NCBI RefSeq assembly: GCF_000006405.1
Contig: NW_003206847.1
Span: forward strand, 175,412 to 200,065
Length of the DNA stretch: 24,654 bases
DNA from: Perkinsus marinus ATCC 50983
Lineage: Eukaryota > Perkinsozoa > Perkinsida > Perkinsidae
Direction of reading: 5' to 3'
The notes beneath the pieces were generated by a model. That model saw nothing but the letters and a program-made list of their open reading frames with translations. It was not told where the DNA came from and searched no databases. Below are positions 1 to 10,156 of the stretch, piece by piece. How positions within the stretch are numbered: position 1 is the stretch's first letter; each line of letters opens with the position of its first letter. Both the position numbers and the translations under genes were made by a program.

Positions 1-241
1 CCAACACATTTTATATGCTCATAGAAACGAGTACTACTGAATGGGCTTTAGGGCTCTGATAACAACACCAAGAGCAGACTACTCACGCTCGCATTCCATA
101 CGAAGGTTATAAAATATGTCGATAATTGAAACGTGAGAATACTCAAAAGAAATACAGTAATTGTTCAAGTGGCATGGATGAGACTATAACAGTTACGGAC
201 GAAAATGATAACAGTTCAAGCTCTCGAACAGCATCAAGTCC
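1..241. other. 3' flank of the P5-ATPase gene, no gene seen
   Basis: Sequence downstream of the ATPase stop codon on the minus strand. It is AT-rich and holds no convincing reading frame on either strand. A plus-strand frame from 126 to 317 runs into the antisense of the ATPase C-terminus and is Ser/Asn-rich without homology that I recognise. A GTGAGT sits on the minus strand at about 82-87, which could be a donor of the next gene to the left, but too little is visible to call an exon. Confidence 0.5.
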
Positions 242-3200
242 CTACACAGCTCCGAATCTAGTCAACAACTTCCTCCAATACGAGCCAGAGAACCCGAAAC
301 CAAACATCACGTGTTGAATCATGATGTAAAAAACTAGGATTACCGTCATAACAACCCGGAATGACACTGGATAGACATTGTTGGGCCCAGAATATCCCAG
401 CGTGGAGATCGCTGGAGAATCCCAAGGATAGCGCTGCAAAGCGACATCGGAACCCGGACCGGTAGGACGGCAGTCATCCTGGGGTAGCGGAGACCAACTG
501 CTAAGCTCAGGAACTGCTTGTTGATATTTATGGATCTGGGGGCCCAGGAAACAACCACCAACCGATCCCACTGAGTATTGTTCGATGATAGGCAGACCAG
601 CTGTTTCAAGAGAGGCACCTGTGTCGCAGTTGATGCGGAACACACAGGAGAGATCTCCTGGCTGAACCCAAAGTAGACTGAAGAGCAAGACGTTGACGAT
701 TATGTACATCACATTCAGAGCCCAGTTCCTGAGTACACTCCTTCTGAAAGCTCCTCCATATGAGGAAACGTAGGCATGTGTGCTGAGTGTCGTAAGCAAG
801 AGGATAACTTGGACGGGCATATCATAATTGTCACCTTTTTTCGCCCACTCTTGTGGCGGCACTTGGAGGTCCAGAGTGTTGACACGGCTATACCACTCAC
901 TGTTAGAAGGTGACCACAGGAGAGCAAATGCCACAATTTGGGTGAGGAAAAAAGTGATGATAGGGACAGTACACATCAGGATGGTTCTCCAACCAAGGAG
1001 AGACCCACTAGGGCGATAGTCGCCGAGTTTTGCCGCCGGACCCGAGAGAGTCATCGTCCACACCATGATGACGCTGATAAGGACATCTTGCGATATCCAG
1101 AACCATTCCCCTGGCACTTGATTCCCTATGATAGTACCGACAATTCGAGAAGTAGTGAGAATGAACGCATATACGATGAAGAAAGAGTAAGTCGCGATGT
1201 TGGTGGCAAGACACGCACGACCTTCACGAATCATATCAACAACTGTGAAAAGGGAGCGACCATCACGACCTGAACTGAATGGTGATACCATAGATGCCTC
1301 CGCCTCAGATAAAGCCATGCCAGCATGAGCAGCACGGAGAGCACCACAGTCATTACCACCATCACCGCACATACCAACAACCAGCTTACGAGATTGAAGA
1401 TACTTCGTCACGTTCACCTTGTCCTCAGGCTTCATACGGGCGAACACCAAAATATCTTTCCAAAGCTTATCGAGCTCATCAGAGTTCCTAGCCAAATACT
1501 TCCACGCAGATCCTGTTACTGCCAGTTGGTCTACCCCGGCCTCCACATCACAGCAGGGCTCGTTCGTCTCAGTGTCAACCCAAAGGAGCTCATCCATCTC
1601 CTCATCATAGTCTCCTATTAAAAGTCGTCCATTTTTGCCTTTCCCAATTATACCACATTCCTTGGCAATAGCGATACCAGTGAAGACATTATCGCCAGTG
1701 CACATAACGTTGCGAATGTTGCCGGCGGTCAAGGCCTCAATGGCAGCTGGGGAGTCGGGCTTCATCTCATTGCGGAAGAGAAGCAGTCCGCACATGGAAA
1801 GGTCGAATTCAAAAGAGTCCCTCTTGGCCGCTGTGATTTGCTCGTCCGTGAAAGAGCCGTCCAAAGTCTTAGTCGCCATTGCCAAGGTGTAGAAATTATC
1901 AGAAGCACATCCCTCAGAGACTTCAACATAGTCTTTGGGGAGTGTGTCGGGCAACGACAAGGCGGCCACACGTTCATACGAGCCCTTTATGACGACAATA
2001 ACCTCATCCGTTGACAGATCTCTGACGACAATCCCGGATGTCATTCTGTTGTGGTCGAACTCAAGTTTCTTCAAGACCTTGAGTTTATGCTCCCCATTCG
2101 GTGAAGTTATGATATCATCTGAGCTCTCCGGCTTCGGGAGAGACCATCCAGTCATAGTGAGCATCGACACTTCAACGTGGTTACCAACAAATGTTCCATC
2201 ACGGAGAGTAGTCACAGTGTGGCAGCAAGCGAGGCCGTATTGCATCTTCAGAGGGACGCGCTCAGAAATCACACGTTTGTTTCTCTCATCGAGAGGAGGC
2301 AAATCCGGCTCAAACTGCACCTTGCTGAGGAAGGTTCTACTCGAAGGGTCCACGGCCACCACCGCCGCGAAGTCCATACCGTCCTTCGTGATGGTGCCGG
2401 TCTTGTCGAACACCATCGTTGAGATCTTGCCAGCAACAGGAATCCTCCCCGGTTGGAGACATGATATCTGATGATGCTGCTCGAGTCTGAAGGCCGCCAC
2501 TGACTGGCCCATGACGATAGAGACGGGCAACATGGGGTTCATCGTCTGAGCAATAGCACTCAGAATTTCCAATACGGTGACCACCCAGGAACCCAGACTT
2601 GTCGTGGTCATGAACAGAATGATGATGAGTACAGCATACAGAGCTAGCATACTGTAGATAATTGGAAGCTGATCAGTGTACTTGAACCTAGAAAAGAATA
2701 CCAATATGAATGAACAAAACCATTCAAGCTATCATTAGTTCCATGACAATGCACACTCGGCATTACACAATGTATGTGCCCGAAGACACTGAGATACGCT
2801 CAAAGCAGTTGACTATGTCCTATCGTGGATAGTCCTATATATAGCACAAGCGTTTGACACAGGAAAGTCAGCTCGGTAGAGTCTACCTGACAGATTGTGG
2901 GGAAAGTACCATACGAATGAGTTGTCCCTTCGTCGTGAGAGCTCCGACACCGGTTGCCAGCAAAATGGCACGACCATCGTGCGGGCCAGTTGACTGCATA
3001 CACATAGTGCCTATGAGAAATTCCAGAAGCATCACATGGAGAGAGCCTCTGAGATCTCACCTGCATAGGCCTTGTTCTTCTTGGTGATTTCAACATCTTC
3101 AATGTCATCCACAGAGAATTTCTGTATGGGCATGGGCTCACCAGTGAGCATGGACTCATTGACGATTATAGAACCCTCCACGACCACTCCGTCACAAGGG

Positions 3201-4336
3201 AGAGGTTCACGTTCCTCCACTTTGAGTAAGTCGCCGAGGACCACACCATGGGAGCCAATTTCAATCCACTTGCCTGATCTCAGAGCTTGCACCCGTGTCT
3301 CTAACTTCGCCAAGGTAGCGATCTTCTTCTGACCCCTCCTTACGATGAACAAGGCCCGATAGATCCCCGCAATCAGAGTCATGCCGAGCCATATTATTCC
3401 AATGTTCCACGTCGTATACACGATGTATGTCCAGGCCGCAATAGACTGCAGTATGTAGAGAACATCGCTGAACTCCGAAGCCAGGCTCTCAATGATCCCG
3501 GGGACTCGCACTCTGATCTCGTTCGGACCCGTTTCCTCCAACTCAAGTGTGGCCTCCTCGTGACTTAAACCACCAGTCCTCAGCCGGTGATGCATCTCAG
3601 AAGCTGTCCATTCTCCCATGCCAACAGGACGGAACCGACCAACGTCAGTATCAAATACATATCTAACGCACATATACTCGTAACACTTAACGCCGAGCAG
3701 TTTATCGTATTCAACTTCAACGATCGTCTTGCGGGTGGCGCTCCTGAAGCGTGCACGTAGTCTGTCCCAAAGGGCCGATATGTGACGACTGAAGACCGGC
3801 ACGTCCTCATCAGAAGCCATTCCTGGATCTATCATATCCTTAGAGTCCTCCGCGAGAGGTACCGCCTCCTCAATAACCACATTCGTAGCCTCACTAAGAT
3901 GTGGCTCGGGCAACATGAACAGCGTAACGAGAGAGTGATAGAATTTAGATAGCACGGCAGCCAGTACGTGAAAAACGACCATTGAGTATATTGCTGGTAT
4001 AACAACTCCGTTCCAGTCAGTTTGCCAGTCTGAGAGGAGTTCAGGAAAATACGAAAATGAGACGAAGATGATGATGCAAAGGTATGCTAGGATAAGGAGA
4101 AGAAGCCAAGCATAGAGAATGACGGTTCCCATCATGGTTTTCTTGTAGCCAGTCTGGATGAAGAACCTCTCAACTTCGTCGGGGCTCTCAAATGATAGAC
4201 GACGGCAAGCGGACGATTTAGACTTGATGTATCGAGGGGCTTGAACAGAGCGATAGATCAAAAATATCGCAGATATGAGGAGCAGACCGCAAAGGGCACA
4301 AGTCCAAATTATGGCAGCGATTGCTCCGAATTCCAT
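242..4336 (-). CDS. P5B-type cation/polyamine ATPase, ATP13A2-like
   Basis: Three exons: 3061-4336, 2887-3010 and 242-2687, joined by introns of 50 nt (GTGAGA...CATAG) and 199 nt (GTAGAC...TCTAG). Frames join exactly to a 1281-residue protein; ATG 4336 is preceded in frame by TGA at 4343-4345. Order: hydrophobic N-terminal segment, helix pair, actuator motif LTGEPMP (TGE 398-400), M4 motif NPMLP (about 517-521), phosphorylation site DKTGT (Asp561), nucleotide-binding KGSYER (about 701), TGD (about 797), hinge GDGGNDCGAL (about 908), then six C-terminal membrane spans. The hinge followed by SEAEAS is diagnostic of P5 ATPases. The family pumps polyamines or cations across late endosomal, lysosomal or ER membranes. 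Two oddities: M4 reads PMLP, where P5B enzymes usually have PPALP and P5A enzymes PPELP, and TGES is TGEP. P5B rather than P5A is likely; the substrate cannot be told from sequence. Confidence 0.95.
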
Positions 4337-4693
4337 TTTCCGTCAGATGATGCGGAAATATTGATAAACTAAAGCACACCATTTGCGTGCGACTGCCATA
4401 TAGTTCTCGCATGCATAGCACAGTCTTGTTATTCGGAGGTTACCCCCAACTGGCCTGGAACTAAGAAGGCCGCTAGGGATGATGGACCAGGCATTCCCCG
4501 TCAACTTCGTATTAGCCCTCACTAGAAACGAAACATGAAAATGGTGAATTGCAGTCTCAAAACTTTGTTAGCATTCAGGTTTTTCGACCGTTGACTAACA
4601 TCTGGCCTCCAGAGCGAATGGATGACCAAACTTGCCAGAAACCATCCCTCATTCGATCGTCCTTCTGACTAGGCCTGATGTTACCCAATGACA

Positions 4694-4695
<2 letters not shown>

Positions 4696-4725
<30 letters not shown>
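4696..4725. repeat. (CAT)10 microsatellite
   Basis: Ten perfect copies of CAT in the intergenic region upstream of the ATPase gene. It lies outside any coding exon. Confidence 0.95.
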
Positions 4726-4728
<3 letters not shown>

Positions 4729-4942
4729 CTAGTACTGAGGAATTGAGAGAAGATAGCGTTTCAGAACCCCGCCGAAAGTTGATAAAGACTCAACATCCTC
4801 CAAAATATTAAATTCGATAAACGATAGCTATATTGCTATCAAGCAAAGGGGAAAGAATCTACTGCATCCATAACACTATGTCAATAATCTACAGATAATC
4901 ACCATCGTACTCGTGGACGTAGCCAATACCACGTAAAAGGAA

Positions 4943-4969
4943 GTCCTATTTTCGGAAAGAAAATAGGAC
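4943..4969. repeat. Perfect 11-bp hairpin, 5-nt loop
   Basis: GTCCTATTTTC, then GGAAA, then GAAAATAGGAC. It lies about 75 bases past the LPMO stop codon, so it would fall in that gene's 3' UTR or just beyond. A role in 3'-end formation or RNA stability is possible but only inferred from position. Confidence 0.6.
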
Positions 4970-5044
4970 GAAAAGTACTGACCATCTGGACAACAGGGAA
5001 AGCTGTAAGGGAAGCGCAATGGTGGTGGTATCATGTAGTAATGA

Positions 5045-5803
5045 CTAGTGTACGATAATGTCTGAACAAGTGGCATAATAAACGCCTGCGAACTTGGACC
5101 ACATGTAAAGGATGGTGTAGGGCCCAGGCTCAACGTTACTAGGTATAATAATATCAGCAGAAGTGGTGTCCTTAGTAACATGTTTGTTATAAAATGGTAG
5201 GCAGTCCTCTAGCGGGGTGAAGTCTTCCCATGAAGGATCAGAACTGTATGGAGCCATCTTGAACACGATGCATGTCCCTGACACCTAGAGATGATGGCGA
5301 CTATGAGAAACCACGGCCTACCGTCAGAGACGGAGTTAGTGTGCCCGTTGCCCATCCAGGAGATATGTAGTTTTTGCCCTGAATGTGAACCAGCTCCAAT
5401 ACTCGATCATACGGAGGTCTCACCTCGAGTAACTTCTGCACGGTCGTTTGTATTGGAAGCACCAAGCGAGCCAGCCCGTCTACATGGTCGTAGAGAGCTT
5501 TCGTCAAAAGCCTTATATGGCGGGGGCAGATTCTGGCACTGACTTAGGGATGACTTCGGGCACATCGGGCGCTACACAACAGAGAGGCTTCACGTAGATA
5601 ACGATTTAAGATTCTGATTTACTCACCGCATAATAATGGTCGGGATTGCCGTGCACGTTTGGGCCCATCCTAGGATGACCGCTTCTGATGTCTCCTATCA
5701 AATTAAATACCCAGCTGTGGGCGGACGCCTCCATGATGATGGAAATGATGATAGCACAGATCATCATAATGCATTCAAATGATAACCTATCAAACAATGT
5801 CAT
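5045..5803 (-). CDS. Secreted LPMO-like copper oxygenase (PF03067-type fold)
   Basis: Rebuilt from four exons: 5627-5803, 5424-5571, 5322-5378 and 5045-5277, with introns of 55, 45 and 44 nt (all GT...AG). Frames join to 204 residues. ATG 5803 is directly preceded by an in-frame TGA. Residues 1-28 are a signal peptide with an Ile-rich core ending EASA; cleavage there leaves His29 as the first mature residue (HSWVF). The second His lies in HISWMGNGH (His121), encoded in the 57-nt third exon. Together they form the His brace that holds copper in lytic polysaccharide monooxygenases. The C-terminus PGPYTILYMW...YYATCSDI is the usual last strand with a paired Cys. Six Cys in the mature part allow three disulfides. 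The family cuts chitin, cellulose or related glycans by oxidation outside the cell. No carbohydrate-binding module or anchor follows. Substrate and AA family are not decidable here. Confidence 0.8.
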
Positions 5804-5982
5804 TCATCTACAAATTGCGCCATCACTGACACTCGTATAATAGAAGCATCATTGAGCGCAATATGCACCCGAACGATTCTCAAGGGGTATCAGGGACATA
5901 ACGTCAGGGACGTATTATAATTCTCCTCGCTAGGAGGTAGACAGTTCTCAGTGCCTTGTGGTGACGGGGTCTCCTTCTACCG

Positions 5983-8900
5983 TCAACTCCGTGATGAGTA
6001 ACCATCCACCTCAGCATAAAGTAACTCGACTTCCTCCTCCGACAATCGTGATATGAACTCGAGCGAGACGAATTGGTGAGCTAACGTCACTAGCTCCTCT
6101 CGTTCGAGAGAAGCCTCGGTCGTACAGTCACTTTTGTCGAGTAATAAACCATAGTTACGACCATCCCACAAGCACATAACAAAACAGTTCCAGGAACAGA
6201 CAAGGAAACGCATTTTCCTCTACTCACACACCAAATAAGAAGCGACTCTTTTGCCGTAGAGATCGAACCGCCTCGGGACACGAATTGCTCTCCGAACTGC
6301 TTCCAAGGGATCCCCTACTCCATCGTATTTCCGCAGCTCCTGAATTTCCTGGTCAGAAAGAATCTTCTGCGGAGGCATATCTTTATCAACAGTCGCAGCG
6401 ATCTCAAGCCGTCCATGGTTCAGCTTCCTCTCAACAATCCGCAACTTTTCTTCGTTCACATTTAGTTCCACTTGTGGCGTCGGACTATCGAAAACTCGGG
6501 ACATGCTACTCTCGATTTCTCGATGAGTGAACTCCCAAATGGACCGCGGTGAGGACGTTCTTCGCTTTTCGATATAGGAATTGACAGAGTATGCAGTAGC
6601 ATCGAAAGTCTCCCTTAAGTGACTCGACTTGAGAAGGCTAATGATAGCAACTGCCACTTCTTCGATTTCGCAGTGGAGATTTTTCCGGCATTTTTCGCTC
6701 AGTTTCAACAACGTCAACTTTTCCCCTCTCGCAGCTGCCTCATCGAGCTGATAAAAAACCTCTCTAACGATCTTGTCTTCGCTCGGACATTGCTTGAGAC
6801 TTTTTCTAGGCGGAGCGGAGCTCTCGTTGTTGCAGACATCACAATAACCATCACAAGATGGGCATTCAGCATCCCCCATATGAGCCGCAAGATACCCTCT
6901 TCTACACCGAGTCGTCGAGAAGGCGTACTCGGCCATTACATAGAGCTCCTGAAGGGCATTAGGCTTCCAATAAACCATCACACTCTGACGACATATGTCG
7001 AATGGCGAGGCCATCAGTATTGAGATCGCTGGTCTACCATCGCGACCACAACGGCCTGGCACAAGGAGTAGGTACATCCTCCGAGACGTTGGATAGGCTC
7101 ATACCGGATTCCTGCTGATAATGTTGTATACTAGGAGGCACCGAGAAATGTATAACCCAGCGGACACTGTCGTGATGTACACCCATACCAAAGGCGACCG
7201 TAGCGACGATTACTTTGCTCTCACCTGACTTGGGCTAATTCACGCCACTGGCCATGTCGAGTGATCATGGGCTTACCGGACATCCACGACTTGTGAACCG
7301 CCGCCCGACTGTCGGTCCCGAGCTCGCCATGATACCACACAGCAGGGATACCGGCGTGGTTCAGACTCGCACACACATCCTCAGTTTCTTTTCTACTCAG
7401 ACAATATACAATACCATTCGAATCAGCAGGCGAACAAGAAGCACACAACCTGACAGCAAGTGGAAATTGAAGTCCTAAACACTGCTGGCTACTTCGTCAC
7501 AGTCGCCAACAGTTGCTCCACCGCTTTCGCTTTATCTCTGGGTTTATAAAGGACGCCATAGAAAATGTTGGGTCGATCGCAAGGAGCTCGCTTAACGTTA
7601 GTGCGCGACCGATCCAGATCTAGTCTACCGCATATATCCTCAACAACTTGCGGAGTTGCCGTGGCTGTTGTAGCGACTATTGGTACTCCAGGGAAGTGTT
7701 TTCTGAACATTTACTAAGCATCATCATCACGTATGCTGCTGCCACTACCGCAGCATCCCTAACTTCAGATAGTCCTGGCGAAAATCGTGACCCCACTGTG
7801 AAATACAGTGACTCTCATCTACAGCGATCAAGCCAATACTCTTCGCTTCGTGGAGGCGACCAAGAAGGTTCATGAACTGGGCACTTTTCGCGATTCTCTC
7901 CGGCGTTACGAAAACTATCTGAGGTGAATCACATACAAGGCGCGGACGAATGCCACGTGGGAGGGATCGATGGAAAGATGCTTCACAACTATTTCCGACA
8001 AACTTTGCGGTACATCAACGTGTTTTTCCTTTAATTCTTTCCGTATTGCTGTTTGCCTTTGTCTCGGCTCCTGCGCGCTCAGCAATCGCGCAGCGACACC
8101 GACAGCCAACAACGATGAAACCTGATACCAGTCCGGACCGCCTATATAGTAATCTCGGCAACTCACCTGGTCATGCATGAGCGAGATCAGAGGGGAGACC
8201 ACTACAGTAAGTCGCTTCTCTTTAGCTTGGGTAGCTGAGGGTAGTAAGTCTGCGCCCTACCACTGAATAGCACAGTGCTCACCACCCATAAGAACTGCTG
8301 GTAGCTGATACACTAGACTCTTCCCGCTGCCTGTAGGGGATACCAATACGGCGTCCGACCCGCTTAGTATGGCGTTGAGAATACTCAGTTGGTGGTCACG
8401 GAATTGCTTCACACCAAAGTACCTGTTCGGCACACTTGTTGAAGGGAGATAGCGATATTCAAATGACGAGTTTGAAATAATATGCACATGGTCAACTACA
8501 CCAAGAATGAGGAAATCATGGAAAATTCATCTTGGATTTTTTATACACTCCTACCCAGAGTCTTCCGTAAGTTTTGACAACGTAGTGGGGGAAATTCTAT
8601 AATTAACGAGAAAACTTCCGAGCTTAGCTGAGGGAAACCGCGCATACACTCCTCCAACACTGCAAATGATTGCCGAAACAGAGTACTGTGCGATCGGCCC
8701 TCGTTCTGCGCATGGTCGACCACATATGTTGGTGACAATATGGAAATTCTGAGGAAATTTTGCAAAATTCTTGTTGGTTCATGGACATTTCTACCCTACT
8801 TTGTATATGAACTCCTATAATTAGTGAGGAAACTTCTAGAGTCAGCTGAGGAAAGCGATTACATATATTACAACACTGATGGCTCGAGGGTTAGAATATG

Positions 8901-9402
8901 TGCACCAGTGAGGGAAAATATGCACATGCTCAACTACATATGAAAATCCAATATGCAATAAAAACGACAAATCAGATAAAATTTGACAATTGCGAAATAT
9001 GTGCATATTTTCCCACACTGACGTGCACCACAGTAGAGCGATAGTTTTCATCATTGTAGTAACCAAAGTCCACTAGCCTACCGCCAGGCCGCATCACGTA
9101 AACTGGAATCCCATGAGAAACCAGTGTCAGCCCATACCGATGAGGACGTTGGAGACGGCGAACTGCCCAACTTGGACCGTAGTCTTGCCAGCTTACTTCG
9201 GAGAATCTGAAGACCAATATATCTACGATATACCATCAATACGGCTAGGCAGAAAAACTATGTTTCGGCGTCTGTAGCTTACATCTCTGGTGACACGCAA
9301 CTCCTCAATTTGCCTCTCGACTGAGTCCAACTCCTCTTCCAAGGCGGCAACAGCAACGCGTCCATCATCATCACTGCTGAGATCCACTACTTCTTGGGTC
9401 AT
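5983..9402 (-). CDS. RECQL: RecQ-family DNA helicase, RECQ1-like
   Basis: Exons: 9283-9402, 9082-9206, 8283-8422, 8167-8234, 7957-8121, 7749-7918, 7493-7702, 7277-7449, 7105-7224 and 6220-7055 (or 6230-7055 spliced to 5983-6130). Nine introns are phase-consistent; eight are 38-76 nt and one is 659 nt and holds three B elements. The protein is 708 or 754 residues. N-terminus EVVDLSSDDD looks like a SUMO-interacting motif, followed by a coiled coil, as in RECQ1. Then motif 0 (FGVKQFRDHQ), Walker A PTGSGKS (Lys116), SPLISLMHDQ, DESH box (240-243), TTATAT, motif VI QESGRCGRDG (431-437), a Cys-rich zinc module (Cys481-505) and a winged-helix RQC region. It is a 3'-5' helicase acting in recombination and fork repair. 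The last exon is ambiguous: the frame stops at 6220, but a GTGTGA donor at 6229 and AG at 6131 open a further acidic 49-codon exon. Confidence 0.92.
8468..8662 (+). mobile_element. Family B element, copy 1 (RecQ intron 2)
   Basis: Degenerate copy. TATGCACATGGTCAACTACA near the left end and TCCTCCAACACTG at the right end match the family. No clear target duplication. It sits at the 3' side of the 659-nt RecQ intron, about 45 bases before the acceptor. Confidence 0.7.
8690..8878 (+). mobile_element. Family B element, copy 2 (RecQ intron 2)
   Basis: GCATGGTCGACCACATATGT near the left end, GTCAGCTGAGGAAAGCG and CAACACTG at the right end. The left terminus is eroded, so its start is approximate. 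Same orientation as copy 1, which lies about 30 bases away. Confidence 0.75.
8906..9020. mobile_element. Compact palindromic family B derivative, copy 3, with TSD
   Basis: Starts CAGTGAGGGAAAATATGCAC and ends with the near-perfect inverse (GTGCATATTTTCCCACACTG), so both ends resemble the B left end. Flanks are ATGTGCAC (8898-8905) and ACGTGCAC (9021-9028), an 8-bp target duplication with one mismatch. Only 115 bp. Lies in RecQ intron 2, about 60 bases from the donor. Confidence 0.85.
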
Positions 9403-10156
9403 GACGAAGAAGCTCAGGAAGAGCCGCTAAACTCTGCTTACTTTCAATCATTAGGGAACAATGGTTGATGAAATCTAGAGATTCTATCTACCATCATACT
9501 CGTTAAATCATCTAACCTCAAACGTCGGAGATGAAATACACCTGAGCTCTCAATCGCTTTGTAAACCTACAGCTACCCATAGTAAAGAGCAATGCTATTA
9601 TATGAACTCAACAAAATTTCTTACGAATTTTATACACGGATTTGTTGAACGAGTCAGTGTATGAAATTCGTAACGGATATTTCGCAACCGAACGGAATTT
9701 TCCTATGAAGTCCCCCGAAGAGTCAACGGAGATGTTTAAAACACTTCCCCAGAATTCCCGGCTGTGCTCTCAGGATTGCATCTAACTTATACCAGTCGTT
9801 GGGTTGACGAATACCACAGCCGCGAAAAGGATGGCGATGATGATGATGAAGAACCGACACACTCGCCTTGAGCCTCACACGACAGCCAGGTGTCACCTGT
9901 CCACATACGCTAAAATGTATGTATAATGAATGCACGCAGTGCGTGAATCATATTGTCGGTTCGATAAATAACATTGCCTACTACAAGAACTGAATGATTA
10001 CATCCTGTACAAGACAACGATCACCCAGGCCTCAGGCTTAACTGACAACGTCCCCACCGCGGCGCTACTAAGCACAACCGTTACGTGTTGAGGAAGTAAA
10101 CTCTGTTATCAACAGCGGAGAGATATGCTGCATTGTCGCCTATCAGATATTATCAA
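9403..10156. other. Intergenic region between RecQ start and MgtE stop
   Basis: About 750 bases. It contains an imperfect inverted repeat (9621-9673) and, on the minus strand, a 30-codon open frame ending at 9782 that encodes a strongly hydrophobic tail (see findings). No A or B element is recognisable. A pyrimidine-rich GTTTAG lies about 30 bases upstream of the RecQ ATG on the sense strand. Confidence 0.45.
9621..9673. repeat. Inverted repeat, 17-nt arms, 16/17 paired
   Basis: TTACGAATTTTATACAC (9621-9637) and GTGTATGAAATTCGTAA (9657-9673), separated by 19 bases, about 220 bases upstream of the RecQ start codon. It could be a remnant of a short foldback element or a regulatory hairpin; nothing decides between them. 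Confidence 0.55.

Larger units (their letters stand above)
4337..5044. other. Intergenic region between ATPase start and LPMO stop
   Basis: About 700 bases with no supported gene. It holds a (CAT)10 microsatellite at 4696-4725 and a perfect hairpin at 4943-4969. About 25-30 bases upstream of the ATPase ATG, on the sense strand, is GTGCTTTAG, a pyrimidine-AG that could serve as an acceptor for a 5' leader exon or a trans-spliced leader. No A or B transposon copy is seen here. Confidence 0.5.

Noticed and set aside
126-317. Plus-strand frame rich in Ser, Asn and Asp
   Set aside because: It overlaps the antisense of the ATPase C-terminus, has no recognised domain, and every supported gene is on the other strand.
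5301-5507. Single-frame reading through the LPMO middle region (68 codons)
   Set aside because: It ignores good splice sites and loses the second His; the four-exon model gives a continuous LPMO sequence.
7915-7960. Apparent frameshift in RecQ between the exon ending DPSH and IVFVTPE
   Set aside because: A 38-nt GT...AG intron (7919-7956) restores the frame and gives the expected TPE motif. It is short but other introns here are 40-44 nt.
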